The notes: generated by a model not told the origin, from the sequence alone. DNA of 64,000 bases from Pirellulaceae bacterium (GCA_026004795.1 BPJV01000008.1:62001-126000), one strand, 5' to 3'. Counted from the first letter of the stretch, positions 42,501-51,404 are shown. A program made the numbers and translations.

Positions 42501-44952
42501 AGCTGCTGTTCGACAGCCGTTGGGCAAATGTCTCCGCAGTGAACACCCCGACCCGGTCGCTCCCCAAGTCGACTTCGAAGCGGTAAAGATCGATGTCGTT
42601 GCTGTCTGGGCGATACAGATGCTGGCCGTGCAGGATGTCATAATTGCCAGGAAAGATCGGCTCGTACGGTTCGTCGTTGGCATTCAACTGCCCGTCGTTT
42701 TGATCGAGCAGCGGTCCGCTTCCGGAAAGAAATACGGGATCCATCCGCATGAGCGTGGTCTCGGGCAAGTTGCCCGCATGCTCCAAGCCGAGGACCATCC
42801 CGATCGCCGCCGCCATGCGTCGTGAGAAATTCCCCGCGTAATCGTTTTCCCAGTTCGCGCTGGCCGACATCACGATCAGCGAGTTTTCGAAGGTAGGATC
42901 GATGCGCGTGCCGAACTGCAACGCAAATTCGGTAACTACACGCGTACCAGGCACGGGACGCAACCCGCTCAATTGGCCCAGGGCGATGGTGAGTCCCGAA
43001 TCGGCGGTCTCGACGAATTGGACGCCGACGTATTTGGCCCACAATTCCAGCGCTTCCCTGGCTCGCGCCTTCTGCGTCTCCGTAATCGAATTGGTCAACG
43101 GATTGCCATTGACATCGACCGCATACTGCGAGCGGAAGTTGTAATAGATCGTGGTAATGCCCGGTGTGGAATCCGCGCCGAACGCATCGTTGATATGGTC
43201 TTCGAACTGATTCGCATTCTGAGGCAATTGCCGATGACCAGCATCATCATTGGCGCCAGGCAGGTCGAGAACAAAGGGCTGCGGATCGATCGACGACGAC
43301 AGGATGAGGCTCGTCTGGTTCTGGATGCCGGAGCCGACGATCCCCAGGTTCATCGACGTATCGAAAGTGCTGCCCAGGCCAACCAGCGTCAGCGGGGAGT
43401 AGGAAAGCGAACGATTGCCCACGACCGCCGTGCCGTCGCTCCCGGCTTCCAGCGTCGCCTCGACCAGCGTGTTGGAGGCGGAAGAGGTGTTGATCAGATT
43501 GACCAACTCCTGGGCGGTCAGATTATTACGCCCCATGTCGACCGTAATCGTCCGACCACTGGCTGTTACCGTCGGATTGCCACTACCACTGTTGATAAAC
43601 GCTACAGTGATGCCGTTGCCACCCTCGCCAACCTCTTTGGCCGTCAAACGCAATTTGACGGCGCCATCAGTATTCAGGTCCGATATCACGTTGGCCGCAG
43701 CATTGATGCGACGCGGGACAATGGGCACCGACTCGCGCGTACCAATGCGCAAACGGAACGCACCGTCAGCGCGGGTCGAGGAGACCAGTTTGGCAATGTC
43801 ATCGGCAAATTTGAGCGTCGCCGTGTTATCAACGGCATTGTAGGTTACCGATATCGGTAGAAAGCGCACATCGTCCGTGTTGCGCACCGTATCGGACGTA
43901 TAGAACAGTTGATAGAACTCGGGGTGCTCGGCAGATGCGGGAGTAGGGTTGCCGTTGACATCGTTCTCGATATGCAGCTTGTCCCCGTTGAAGTAGACGA
44001 CGATCGTATCCCGCAGTTGTTGCAGTGACCCGTTGGCTTGACGCACCACCGGTTGCGGAACCACGGACACCACTTGAGGGCCCAGGTCAAGACGGAAGTG
44101 GATCGTCTCGGCACGTGAGCCGGACGTACTGGGCTGGAAGAATTCCCCCGCGGTGTTTCTTAATCCGACGATGCCCAAGTTCGGATCATCGAACCCGAAC
44201 ACCTGAATGCGATAGTCGTCGTCGGGAAGCGCCTCGGCAAATCGTACGCGCACCTCGTTCTCGTTCGGCGCGTCCCCGACCAATACGGCTCCGGGAGTGA
44301 TCGTACGGTCACCGGTCGCCGACAGCATGATCGGCGCGAACTGGTTAGCCGGCACCTGGCCCAACCGCGCTGAGGGATTCCCGCCGAGCAGCTTGGCAGA
44401 AACCTTGCCGCTAACTCCAGGTGTGCCATTGATCGCGGCGACAAGCTGCGACGCCGTCGTGGGCGATGCACTGTTGACGTTCAGCGTGATGTCGATGGAG
44501 TTGCCCGACGACGAGATGGCCGGCGCACCTGCCGCCCCTAGATCCGCACGGCTAACGTTGACCGTGTAGCTTTGGCCAGGCTGAACGGCCGTCAACAGGA
44601 TGCTTGCTTTTCCATTGCTGCCAAAATCGCTCTCCGCGGTAGACAAGCCAAAGCTACCGTCCCCGCCCGCAGCCGTGATGCGGATTCCCGCTAAAGTGGC
44701 CGGATCGATCTGCTGGGCATCGTCAAAGCGAAACACCAGCTCTCGGGGGGCAACGGTCTGCACGGATCCATCGGCTAGCAGATCACTCGTATTTGGCTGA
44801 ATGCCAATCAACTGGGGCCCCACCGCCAACAACTGCCGTTGCTCCAGATTCTCGACGAGCAGCTCCCGCATGCGGCGACGCTTGGCTCGTGAGGCATTCG
44901 AGTTGGCGACCGAAAAGCGAGATTTTGCCAATGAAGACTTACGATTGGCCAT
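39463..44952 (-). CDS. Giant A, N-terminal portion (modular surface protein; ends early at a frameshift)
   Basis: The 1829-aa frame starts with a basic leader and LVENLEQRQLLA (32-43), the planctomycete-type sorting box. It lines up with giant B from B residue about 440 on, so giant A lacks B's first metzincin unit. Order: Ig-like domain, a degenerate metzincin domain with AAIGMVLGLEH at 715-725 where an active enzyme has HEXXHXXGXXH, a prepeptidase-C-like domain, DGDGDG calcium-type loop, one FEFD-type module (41500-41775), and the beta-helix-like region. Three copies of a second inserted module lie at about 44300-44520, 43375-43710 and 42130-42465. Real coding stops at about 39578; the last 38 codons are out-of-frame. 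A weak AAGG precedes the ATG. Confidence 0.85.
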   Translation of the reverse strand: MANRKSSLAKSRFSVANSNASRAKRRRMRELLVENLEQRQLLAVGPQLIGIQPNTSDLLADGSVQTVAPRELVFRFDDAQQIDPATLAGIRITAAGGDGSFGLSTAESDFGSNGKASILLTAVQPGQSYTVNVSRADLGAAGAPAISSSGNSIDITLNVNSASPTTASQLVAAINGTPGVSGKVSAKLLGGNPSARLGQVPANQFAPIMLSATGDRTITPGAVLVGDAPNENEVRVRFAEALPDDDYRIQVFGFDDPNLGIVGLRNTAGEFFQPSTSGSRAETIHFRLDLGPQVVSVVPQPVVRQANGSLQQLRDTIVVYFNGDKLHIENDVNGNPTPASAEHPEFYQLFYTSDTVRNTDDVRFLPISVTYNAVDNTATLKFADDIAKLVSSTRADGAFRLRIGTRESVPIVPRRINAAANVISDLNTDGAVKLRLTAKEVGEGGNGITVAFINSGSGNPTVTASGRTITVDMGRNNLTAQELVNLINTSSASNTLVEATLEAGSDGTAVVGNRSLSYSPLTLVGLGSTFDTSMNLGIVGSGIQNQTSLILSSSIDPQPFVLDLPGANDDAGHRQLPQNANQFEDHINDAFGADSTPGITTIYYNFRSQYAVDVNGNPLTNSITETQKARAREALELWAKYVGVQFVETADSGLTIALGQLSGLRPVPGTRVVTEFALQFGTRIDPTFENSLIVMSASANWENDYAGNFSRRMAAAIGMVLGLEHAGNLPETTLMRMDPVFLSGSGPLLDQNDGQLNANDEPYEPIFPGNYDILHGQHLYRPDSNDIDLYRFEVDLGSDRVGVFTAETFAQRLSNSSSLDTHLQLFRQVQATASTTLGGGNSLRVEFEAVAEGPLGNQLRIFFTQTNRSDSSAPGILVFPNAIGIDLNSNPSMLTTVGEVVDAINDHPAARRLVRARLATGAPTTAVGGNSIDQNPVVLTGGRMELVAQNDDYFSSDSMLRQSLGSGVYYIGVSASGNDAYNGVVENSGSGGKSQGQYELRVTFRAAVDTSDAIRDVAMGDTPAVIIDGDGDGVPGGVHNFWFETRPLHRVVNVGGTGSSVDGGLVTVRGFNGTQRVFEFTSTGVPSSPGRIAIPISSTDPGGTIASKLAAAINAQGSLGVSAVQNGASITLTGEQVITLSEDLTSIEVLGRTLFVDKSAGPAADGSLSRPFNNIAGSGVPNVFAAAHPGDIVRIVGNGGADGDIRTLSDNFAYEIGLGLLPGQVLADGSAMNVPHGVITMIDAGAVFKLRQASINVGSTNLNVDRSGSALQVLGTPFLLDANGRALRSASGDRIAGSVYFTSWMDEAIGFDSYAPSTSPSPGDWGGLNFRGDIDADAGRTSIESEGIFLQYVNHADIRYGGGKVVIDSVQRTVNPIQMLEVRPTITDNLVQFSADAAMSALPNSFRETNFHEPQFQARGEFTSGYDRVGPEIRRNRLVNNSINGLFIRVTTPAIGTTETLTVPGRFDDIDIVHVISENLVVSGSVGGPLLDNTSPSLSTVSLAIDQGGSLPPGVYNYKMSFVDANGYESLPSDATIDVNLLATHNAIHLAGLPAATGDFVRRRLYRSRPGGAGPYELVAILDRTSSTYFDDGSTVGGILVRDRANVSGVTLTAQAGGSLDGTYNYRVVMYDAAGREGLASHPTNSLTVAANSGIRLDNLPATLTGYVGRRIYRSAPNGQGPYLLVAEWPDSSSSSFTSFVDNGGSLGTRLSLEALAVKRPRLDASLVVDPGTVVKLEAARIEATFGATILAEGTDGMPVVFTSRLDDTVGAGGTFDTNNNGSTTTPAPRDWGWHLHGSDVNLERRPCTFRLWWWRDSDRGYLPSLQYD
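39574..39578 (-). other. Frameshift site in giant A (one extra G in a run)
   Basis: The minus strand has GGGGG where four G would keep the frame, giving DWGG-IYMAP instead of DWGWHLH. Removing one base makes 44952-27903 exactly 5683 codons with no internal stop. Giant B has the homologous DWGGLLARH without interruption. Confidence 0.9.
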
Positions 44953-45133
44953 GAACCAGCCCTTGATAACGGGTGAACCCTAAACGCATAACTTCTCCCT
45001 AACCCCATGGGTGGGAGATGTCGACGTATTCGAAAGTAAAAACTTGGTATGAAGAACCACCGCTTTGAGGAGTTTTGCAGGGACGGCATGAACAGTGGGA
45101 AGTATGCCGAGCCCACAGAAGGCTTGAAGATCG

Positions 45134-45161
45134 ATTATAATTACGCCCCACAGGGTTGCAA
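45134..45161 (-). promoter_or_regulatory. Candidate promoter for giant A
   Basis: On the minus strand TTGCAA (45161-45156), a 16-base spacer and a perfect TATAAT (45139-45134) lie about 180 bases before the giant A ATG. The -10 sits in a palindrome (ATTATAAT), so it also reads TATAAT on the plus strand, but no plus -35 fits. Confidence 0.35.
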
Positions 45162-45812
45162 ATTTTACCGGTGAGGAGAATTCGGCAGAGTGGGGAAGGC
45201 GTCTGCCGATCTCCAGCCCATGGTCAGCTTGGGGGCGAATCCCGCGGCAACTCGGCGGAAACCGGCACGCCGGTTGCACCTGGAATGCGATCACTCAGCC
45301 GTCAATTGCTTCCTCTGTCTGTTGGCAGGGATAGACCAACATTCCATGGGATCCCTGGCGTCAAGCCTACAGCCCCTCCGGACGCACGTTCACGTCTCCA
45401 CTTGGATAACTTCTGCTGTCAAAAGTTCCCAGGAAATCGTGAGATGGCTTGCTTGCTGCTTCAGCCCTTACTGCCGGGCAACTCCGGATGAGTCGTTCAG
45501 GGCGTCAGGAGCCGCGACAGTGACAAGATCTCAGGCCCCGCAAAGATGCCGCCAGTAGCTCGATCACCAACTGCGCTCCCACCGACGATCGCGTCGGTCG
45601 GCCGGGCAGAGGGACAATCTTGCCGAGGGGAAGAGGGCAATGGGGCGAGCGAGAGGAAAGTGGTGAAGAGGAATCGTGGCCATGTTCGAGGACGATGCAG
45701 CGCCCCCCAATTAGCGCCCGGGGGGCCGATGCCGTGCGGCCGGCAGAAGCCATGACGAGCAGGACGATGAGCGTGAAGGATCTTTAGTGGCCCCGCAGGC
45801 TCCCATCAAGGG

Positions 45813-45835
45813 GTACCACGAGCGGTCGGTGGTAC
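45813..45835 (-). terminator. Stem-loop after the coiled-coil protein gene
   Basis: GTACCAC (45813-45819) pairs with GTGGTAC (45829-45835) around a 9-base loop, starting two bases after the TGA stop at 45838-45840. No T-tract follows, so it could be a weak terminator or an RNA-stabilising hairpin. Confidence 0.3.
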
Positions 45836-45837
45836 TG

Positions 45838-47307
45838 TCAAGGTTGGCCGACGAGAGATTCGAGTTGCTTACGGTACGCCTGAATCGTGCGATACAGTTG
45901 ACTAATGCGAGACTTGAGCGAAGTCGTCTGTTGCTCGGCTTCTTGCACCTCTTGTTCCAGAACGGCAATTTCCTGCTGGTAGCCGTTGAGGTCGTGGGTC
46001 AGCTTCTGGCTTTCGACCTGCCGAAACGCGATCTGCTGCTGGGCATGCTGCAACGCATCCTGGATGTCTTGGGACTCGGCTTGGACCAACCGCGTCGTCT
46101 GATCGACTTCCGTTTCGCGGATCTGTAATTCCTTAAAAGCTTCCAAATAGGCATTGAGCGGTCGCACGTAGATGCGTTGCACCAATTCTGCTACCCCACT
46201 GTCGATCAACCGCTGCGCGGCTTCGGCTTTGAGGACGATGATTTCGTCGTTCATCTCCGGAGTCAACGTCACCGTCCCCTTCTCGCCTTTCTCACTGCGC
46301 TTCAACCGCACATCGATTGCCCGCCCGGTGGAGTCGAAATAGCCGCGCTCGTTGGCATTAGCCACTTCCTGCGAGTCCACCTCGACCTCATGATTCTTCA
46401 GGATATTCACTTGAACCCACACGACTTCGGGAGGATCCTGTTCCGTCGCCCGCTGGCCGTCCCGCAGGTAGCTTTGGATAATCTGTTCCCGGCGCGTCTC
46501 GTCCGCAATCCCGGCGAACAACTGCCGGATGGTCTCCTCATCCATGCGGCCGAAGATTGCCTCCTCGGTAGGCTGAGATCCTGGAGCGGCAAAAACCTCG
46601 TGCTTGTCCAAGGGGAGCAATTCGTAGAGTGTCCACGTCGGGTAGGCGCCGCTGTTGATCGCTTGCGTCTGCGAAGCGCGCAGCGGTAGAGTCGGTTCCA
46701 GTTGTACCAATCCCCCCTGACTTTGCGTCACCCGAAACTCGCCCAAGTAGACCTTGGGAATGGGAATTCCCTCTTCGTTCACTTCCTCTCCGAAAGCGTA
46801 GAGGACCGTATCGGGTAGGAGACTCTCACTCGCTTCGGCAGCCGGTTGGGCAGGTGCCGCCTCGGCGGTCGGGTCAACCAACTCCTCGGCGGCTGGTTCC
46901 TCCGCGGTCAACTCCAGCTGATAACCGTTGCCGGCCGCTTGGATGAAGTTCACGCCGCGCCACACCCGCCCACGATCGGCCGTAGTGCGCTCCAGCATGC
47001 CCTTGGCCGGTATCACTGCCTCCAAATTCAGTGACGTGACATCGAAGTTGCCATAGAGCAACTGTTGCGTGCGCGCCTCGGCGGTCTCTGCAAGCTCTTT
47101 GTTCTTGAATGCCTCCTGCGTGAACCGAACGCGCGTTGTCTCGACTCCAGCAGCAAAAAAGACAAACACCCACGCTTCGATGAATAACACCGACAAAAGG
47201 ATCGTGTGCAACACGCCCCAACGCTTCGCCGATACGGCGACGAAGTAGCCGAACGCGATCAAGGAGATCAAAATCAAGACGAGGATTAGGATGCCACCCA
47301 AGGTCAT
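45838..47307 (-). CDS. Two-TM membrane protein with long coiled coil, function unknown
   Basis: This 489-aa protein has two N-terminal membrane segments (about 4-24 and 34-54), an Ala/Glu/Pro-rich low-complexity stretch (about 140-160, EEPAAEELVDPTAEAAPAQP), a soluble middle domain, and a C-terminal coiled coil of about 110 residues rich in Gln and Glu (ALQHAQQQIAFRQVESQKL, VLEQEVQEAEQQTTSLKSR). I recognise no enzyme motif. It is divergent from the TolC-like gene with 565 bases between them, and a coiled-coil membrane protein beside an outer-membrane channel could hint at an envelope complex, but that is only suggestion. The start has weak ribosome binding support. Confidence 0.7.
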   Translation of the reverse strand: MTLGGILILVLILISLIAFGYFVAVSAKRWGVLHTILLSVLFIEAWVFVFFAAGVETTRVRFTQEAFKNKELAETAEARTQQLLYGNFDVTSLNLEAVIPAKGMLERTTADRGRVWRGVNFIQAAGNGYQLELTAEEPAAEELVDPTAEAAPAQPAAEASESLLPDTVLYAFGEEVNEEGIPIPKVYLGEFRVTQSQGGLVQLEPTLPLRASQTQAINSGAYPTWTLYELLPLDKHEVFAAPGSQPTEEAIFGRMDEETIRQLFAGIADETRREQIIQSYLRDGQRATEQDPPEVVWVQVNILKNHEVEVDSQEVANANERGYFDSTGRAIDVRLKRSEKGEKGTVTLTPEMNDEIIVLKAEAAQRLIDSGVAELVQRIYVRPLNAYLEAFKELQIRETEVDQTTRLVQAESQDIQDALQHAQQQIAFRQVESQKLTHDLNGYQQEIAVLEQEVQEAEQQTTSLKSRISQLYRTIQAYRKQLESLVGQP

Positions 47308-47872
47308 GTTTGGTCCAGTCCCGAATTGGTAAGGCTATGACAGACGAGTTACGAGGCCCCGGTCGGCGGGTCAGCGGCCGGGTGAGCCGATGGATATGAC
47401 GGGAGATTAAACTCTACAGACTTCCTATCTTACTTGCAAACTGGCGAAAGATGTAATCGTTTTTTCGTTTCGGACGCCGGTTTTTCATTTTCCAGCAAGC
47501 CAACGGTGGGCCCCAAGTCGGGGCGGCCGTCACCACTGAAATAATCCCTACCCCCGTCTCACTAGGTGTCGTGCCTTCTCCCCGGTGTCGCGGTCGGAGC
47601 AGCAGTCACCATGCCGGCCCAAAAAGGGGGCGCAACGCCCCCAGAGCCGACCCAGTTGGCCACTCGCCATGCTCGCACGAATTCATTGCACGCGAGGAAC
47701 CTGGGAAACCGCGGTGAATTGCGGCGAATAGCAAGAGCAGGAGAGATGCGGCGACCGGCATATCGATTAACTTTGCGATGAAGTGACCAACTGTCACCAC
47801 CCGAACAAAAGGCAGTGCCCCCATCATCTTTTTTGGTTCATTCAAGGGTACCGCTCCAAGGAACGAGGCGCC
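47308..47872. other. Divergent intergenic region
   Basis: These 565 bases separate two divergent genes and must hold both promoters, but I could not pick convincing -35/-10 pairs. A T-rich patch lies at about 47459-47495. The frame of the TolC-like gene is open upstream to a GTG at 47783, but that extension has no ribosome binding site. Confidence 0.4.
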
Positions 47873-50800
47873 ATGGTTTCCCGCCACCGTTATCCCATGC
47901 CAACACGCCGTCGCACCTGTCGCCTATCACTCGCTCGGCTGCTGAACGTTGGCTTACGTAATCTAAAGCTTGGGGCCCTCGGTGTGGCCCTTGCCAGCGG
48001 AACCATTATTAATGGTTGCACCAGGCAACAGTATCGATGCAAGACGGACACGGAAGCTTACTATTTGCTCGATGAGAAAGTGGCGCAAAGCCTCGAGCCC
48101 AACACGGCTCTCTATCGAATCGAGGTTGACCCCCGCAGCCGCATGTTCGATCCGTTCAACCCCGATCGACCACCGATGCCCGAGGACGATCCCCAAGCCA
48201 ACCTGTTTATGCAACGGGTCGATGGCAAAAAAGGTTATCCGCTTTGGGAAGCCAACGGACGGACCAATACGCTCGAAAACCCGCATTGGTGGGAGTACCT
48301 GCCCCTGGATGAACGAGGAGTATTGGTGCTTGACTTGAACGAAGCGGTACGAATCGGCCTGATCCACTCGCCTACCTACCAGTCGAACCTGGAGGAGCTC
48401 TATCTGTCGGCACTCGATGTCAGTACCGAACGTTTCTTACTCGACTCGCAATTCTTTGGAGGTTGGCAGGGGACATGGACCACCGATGGCCCCCGTCGAG
48501 GAAATCCATCGACTCCCAACAGTAGCACGACGTTCACCACGGGTCCCTTCAGCCGCTCCGCGCGCCCGCTGGTGATGCGCAAACAGTTCGCCACGGGGGC
48601 CGACTTGATCGTCGGTTTGGCCAATTCGATTACCTGGCAGTTGGCCGGCCCGAATGACCAGTCGGCCACGAGCCTGATTGATTTTTCCCTCATTCAGCCG
48701 CTGTTGCGTCAGGGTGGACGTGACGTTGTCCTAGAGCGTCTGACGTTGGCCGAACGCACGCTGTTGGCCAATGTCCGCGCCTTTGAGCGGTTCCGGCGGG
48801 CCTATTACATCCAAATCGCTACGGGAAGAAATCCAGACACCTCGCCACGACGACGGGGCGGCGTGTTCGGCGGGGCCGGGTTGGGCGGCTTTGATGTCCT
48901 GGGATCGGTCTTCAGCGGCGGAGGTGGAGGCGGCGGAGGATTCGGCGGTGGTGGTAATCCGGGTTCGGGAGGCTTTCTTGGCTTGCTGCAACAACAGATC
49001 AATATCGCTAACCAAGAAGAGAACATCGTGCGACTCCAGGACCTCTACTTACAGCTAGAGGACACCTATCGCGAGTTACTGATGACCATGCCGGAGAACC
49101 AGACGGAGATCCCCTCGCAGCAGATCCAGGTCGCTCAAGCGTTGCAAAACATCTACAGCGCTCAAACTTCCTTGCTCAACCAACAGTCGCAGTACCAATC
49201 TGCGCTGGACTCCTTCAAAGCTGTGCTGGGCTTGCCGCCCTATTTGTGCATTGAAGTGAAAGATGATCTGCTTGATCAGTTCAAGTTGATCTCCCAGGAG
49301 CTGCGCAACCGACGCACCAAGATCGCCGCCGATCGAGCGGCCATCGGTCAAGTCAACTCGGCGGTGTTGGCGATGAGTCGCACCGAGGTGGACGAGGCCA
49401 CCGGCAATATGATCCGCGTGTTACCGCAGAGCGCCGAATTGACCGCGCAGTTGGAAATGCTGGTGGGTAGATTGAGACCGCTGGGAAGCACCATCCAGAA
49501 CGTGCTTAACGAAGACGTTGCGCAGATTCGCGAGGACATCGAGCGTTTGCGCAGTCGCATCCCTGAGCGACGCCGTCAGTTGGATCGTCTCCAGGAAGTC
49601 GTGCGACGAGAGCAGGGGAACATCTGCGGCCTGTTGCCCTTGGGGGATTTCAACACCAGCTTCTTGGAGGGAGAAGGACTCGAGCAGTTGCCCGAGGAGT
49701 TGTTGGCGGAATTGGACAAGTTGGTCGCCAAGCTAGAAGGACACGCGGAAGCGTTCGAGCAGTTGAATCTAGAGCTCGATCGCGTGACCAACCAGCTCGA
49801 GGCTTACGCCAGTGATCGCGAGCGTTTCGTTGACGTCAGCGAGACGATCATTCTGGGATCCCAAGACCTGGTCGCAGCGCTGAATGAAAGTGTTTTGACG
49901 GCGCAGTTGATTCAAGCACGCGCCCGAACGGAATCCGCCCTGTTGCCGGAGATCGATATCGAGCCGCATGAGGCGGTGGAGATCGCCCGGCGCAATCGTC
50001 GCGACTGGTTGAACAATCGCGCCAATCTGGTCAACTCCTGGCGATCGATCGAGGTGGTGGCCGATGACTTGGAAAGCTACCTCGACTTTACCATCACCGG
50101 CGATGTACAGAATGTCGGTGACAATCCGTTGGCATTTCGGAGCACCACCGGCCGCCTCCGCGTCGGCCTGACCTGGGACGCTCCCATCACGCGGCTGCAG
50201 GAGCGGAACAACTACCGGCAGGTACTGATTCAGTACCAACGGGCTCGACGTTCGCTCTACCAGTACGAGGACAACATCTGGGCCTCGATGCGATCGACGT
50301 TGCGCACTGTGCGCCAGAACCAGTTGTCGTTCGAGATCCAGCGTTTCGCAGTGCAAAATGCGGCGCTGCAAATCAGTGTGAATGAGGACATCCGGTCGAT
50401 CAACGAAACGCTGGGTCAGGTTTCCGGACCGACCGCGGCACGGGATGCCGTTCAGGGGCTACAAGCCTTCCTGGCTACGCAAAGCGATTTGATCGGTATC
50501 TTCGTCCAATTCGAAGCCATCCGCCGCAGTCTGGATCTGGATCTGGGAACGATGGAAGTCGATGCGGAGGGGATTTGGATTGATCCGGGGCCGATTCGTG
50601 TCGACACCGTCGGCGGCGGCTTGGGCGACGCCATCCTCGACTACGGATTGACTGCCGAGGAAAAACAGCTTCGGCGCCAAGTCGTGGCGATGGGACAGCA
50701 GCCAGTCGAATTCGCGCCGACCGAGACGTCACCGGTTACACCGCTTGAAGAGTTCCGCCGGAGACTTGCCAGCGTCCGCGCACGCTGGCCGTGGTCCAGC

Positions 50801-51358
50801 GACGAAGCGACGCCTCAGACGCGTCCTGCCCCGTCGGTCATGGCTCCCGAAGCGCCAGCATCTCACCTTCCATCCCAGAGTGTGCGGCGCGCGGATTCAC
50901 CCGGCGGTACCACACCATCGCCAATCATACCGGCAGCATTGTCGCGTCCCAGCGGAACGCACAAACGCACGAATACCGCCTACGCGCTACCTGACTCGAC
51001 TAGGGACGAAGGCTTGATTGTGGGGGATCTCCTCGAGGGGCAAAGCGGCTTCACACCTGCATCTGGCCGTACCACTGCTCCGGGCGGTCCCCACGACGTA
51101 AAGTCCGATTCGGAAAGCGTTACCGGCCCGGCCCACACGCTGCAACGGGGCAGCTCATCACGGGCGGCCCTGCACCGGCGACCGGCTGCGCCCGTGGAGG
51201 TGGAGGAGCCGATTCCCGTCTCCGTGGCTCCGTATCGTCACCTCCCTCCCTCCGATGTGCCGGATAGTTATCCTCGCCGTAGTCTCAGCAATCTGTTCGC
51301 CCCATTGCGAAACCTGGGCCCGTTTGCTGCCGGCTCGACTCGGACCGACGTGGAGTAA
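47873..51358 (+). CDS. Very long TolC-family outer-membrane lipoprotein
   Basis: This 1161-aa protein has an Arg-rich leader, a hydrophobic segment and a lipobox-like IINGC with Cys49, so it is probably lipid-anchored. The core looks like an outer-membrane efflux protein: LDLNEAVRIGLIHSPTYQSN opens the first repeat, DIEPHEAVEIARRNRRDW the second, and both are followed by long helices ending in beta strands such as GLTWDAPITRLQERNNYR. Normal TolC proteins are about 450-500 aa. The extra length comes from a Gly-rich insert (about residues 335-365), an added coiled coil between the two repeats, and a Pro/Ser/Arg-rich C-terminal tail of about 190 residues. AAGGA about 10 bases upstream fixes the start. 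No membrane-fusion protein or pump is next to it. Confidence 0.8.
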   Translation: MVSRHRYPMPTRRRTCRLSLARLLNVGLRNLKLGALGVALASGTIINGCTRQQYRCKTDTEAYYLLDEKVAQSLEPNTALYRIEVDPRSRMFDPFNPDRPPMPEDDPQANLFMQRVDGKKGYPLWEANGRTNTLENPHWWEYLPLDERGVLVLDLNEAVRIGLIHSPTYQSNLEELYLSALDVSTERFLLDSQFFGGWQGTWTTDGPRRGNPSTPNSSTTFTTGPFSRSARPLVMRKQFATGADLIVGLANSITWQLAGPNDQSATSLIDFSLIQPLLRQGGRDVVLERLTLAERTLLANVRAFERFRRAYYIQIATGRNPDTSPRRRGGVFGGAGLGGFDVLGSVFSGGGGGGGGFGGGGNPGSGGFLGLLQQQINIANQEENIVRLQDLYLQLEDTYRELLMTMPENQTEIPSQQIQVAQALQNIYSAQTSLLNQQSQYQSALDSFKAVLGLPPYLCIEVKDDLLDQFKLISQELRNRRTKIAADRAAIGQVNSAVLAMSRTEVDEATGNMIRVLPQSAELTAQLEMLVGRLRPLGSTIQNVLNEDVAQIREDIERLRSRIPERRRQLDRLQEVVRREQGNICGLLPLGDFNTSFLEGEGLEQLPEELLAELDKLVAKLEGHAEAFEQLNLELDRVTNQLEAYASDRERFVDVSETIILGSQDLVAALNESVLTAQLIQARARTESALLPEIDIEPHEAVEIARRNRRDWLNNRANLVNSWRSIEVVADDLESYLDFTITGDVQNVGDNPLAFRSTTGRLRVGLTWDAPITRLQERNNYRQVLIQYQRARRSLYQYEDNIWASMRSTLRTVRQNQLSFEIQRFAVQNAALQISVNEDIRSINETLGQVSGPTAARDAVQGLQAFLATQSDLIGIFVQFEAIRRSLDLDLGTMEVDAEGIWIDPGPIRVDTVGGGLGDAILDYGLTAEEKQLRRQVVAMGQQPVEFAPTETSPVTPLEEFRRRLASVRARWPWSSDEATPQTRPAPSVMAPEAPASHLPSQSVRRADSPGGTTPSPIIPAALSRPSGTHKRTNTAYALPDSTRDEGLIVGDLLEGQSGFTPASGRTTAPGGPHDVKSDSESVTGPAHTLQRGSSSRAALHRRPAAPVEVEEPIPVSVAPYRHLPPSDVPDSYPRRSLSNLFAPLRNLGPFAAGSTRTDVE

Positions 51359-51404
51359 TAATACGCTAGAGACTTGCGAATGACGCTTACCTGACTTCGC
51401 CTAC

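Larger units (their letters stand above)
44953..45837. other. Gene-free stretch upstream of giant A
   Basis: About 885 bases with no convincing gene. Short frames on both strands have no recognisable products. It holds the candidate giant A promoter (45134-45161) and, at the far end, a hairpin just past the stop of the coiled-coil protein gene. A long leader of about 180 bases would precede giant A if the promoter is right. Confidence 0.5.

Noticed and set aside
45156-45755. Short plus- and minus-strand frames upstream of giant A
   Set aside because: No recognisable product, no ribosome binding site, and overlapping alternatives in several frames.
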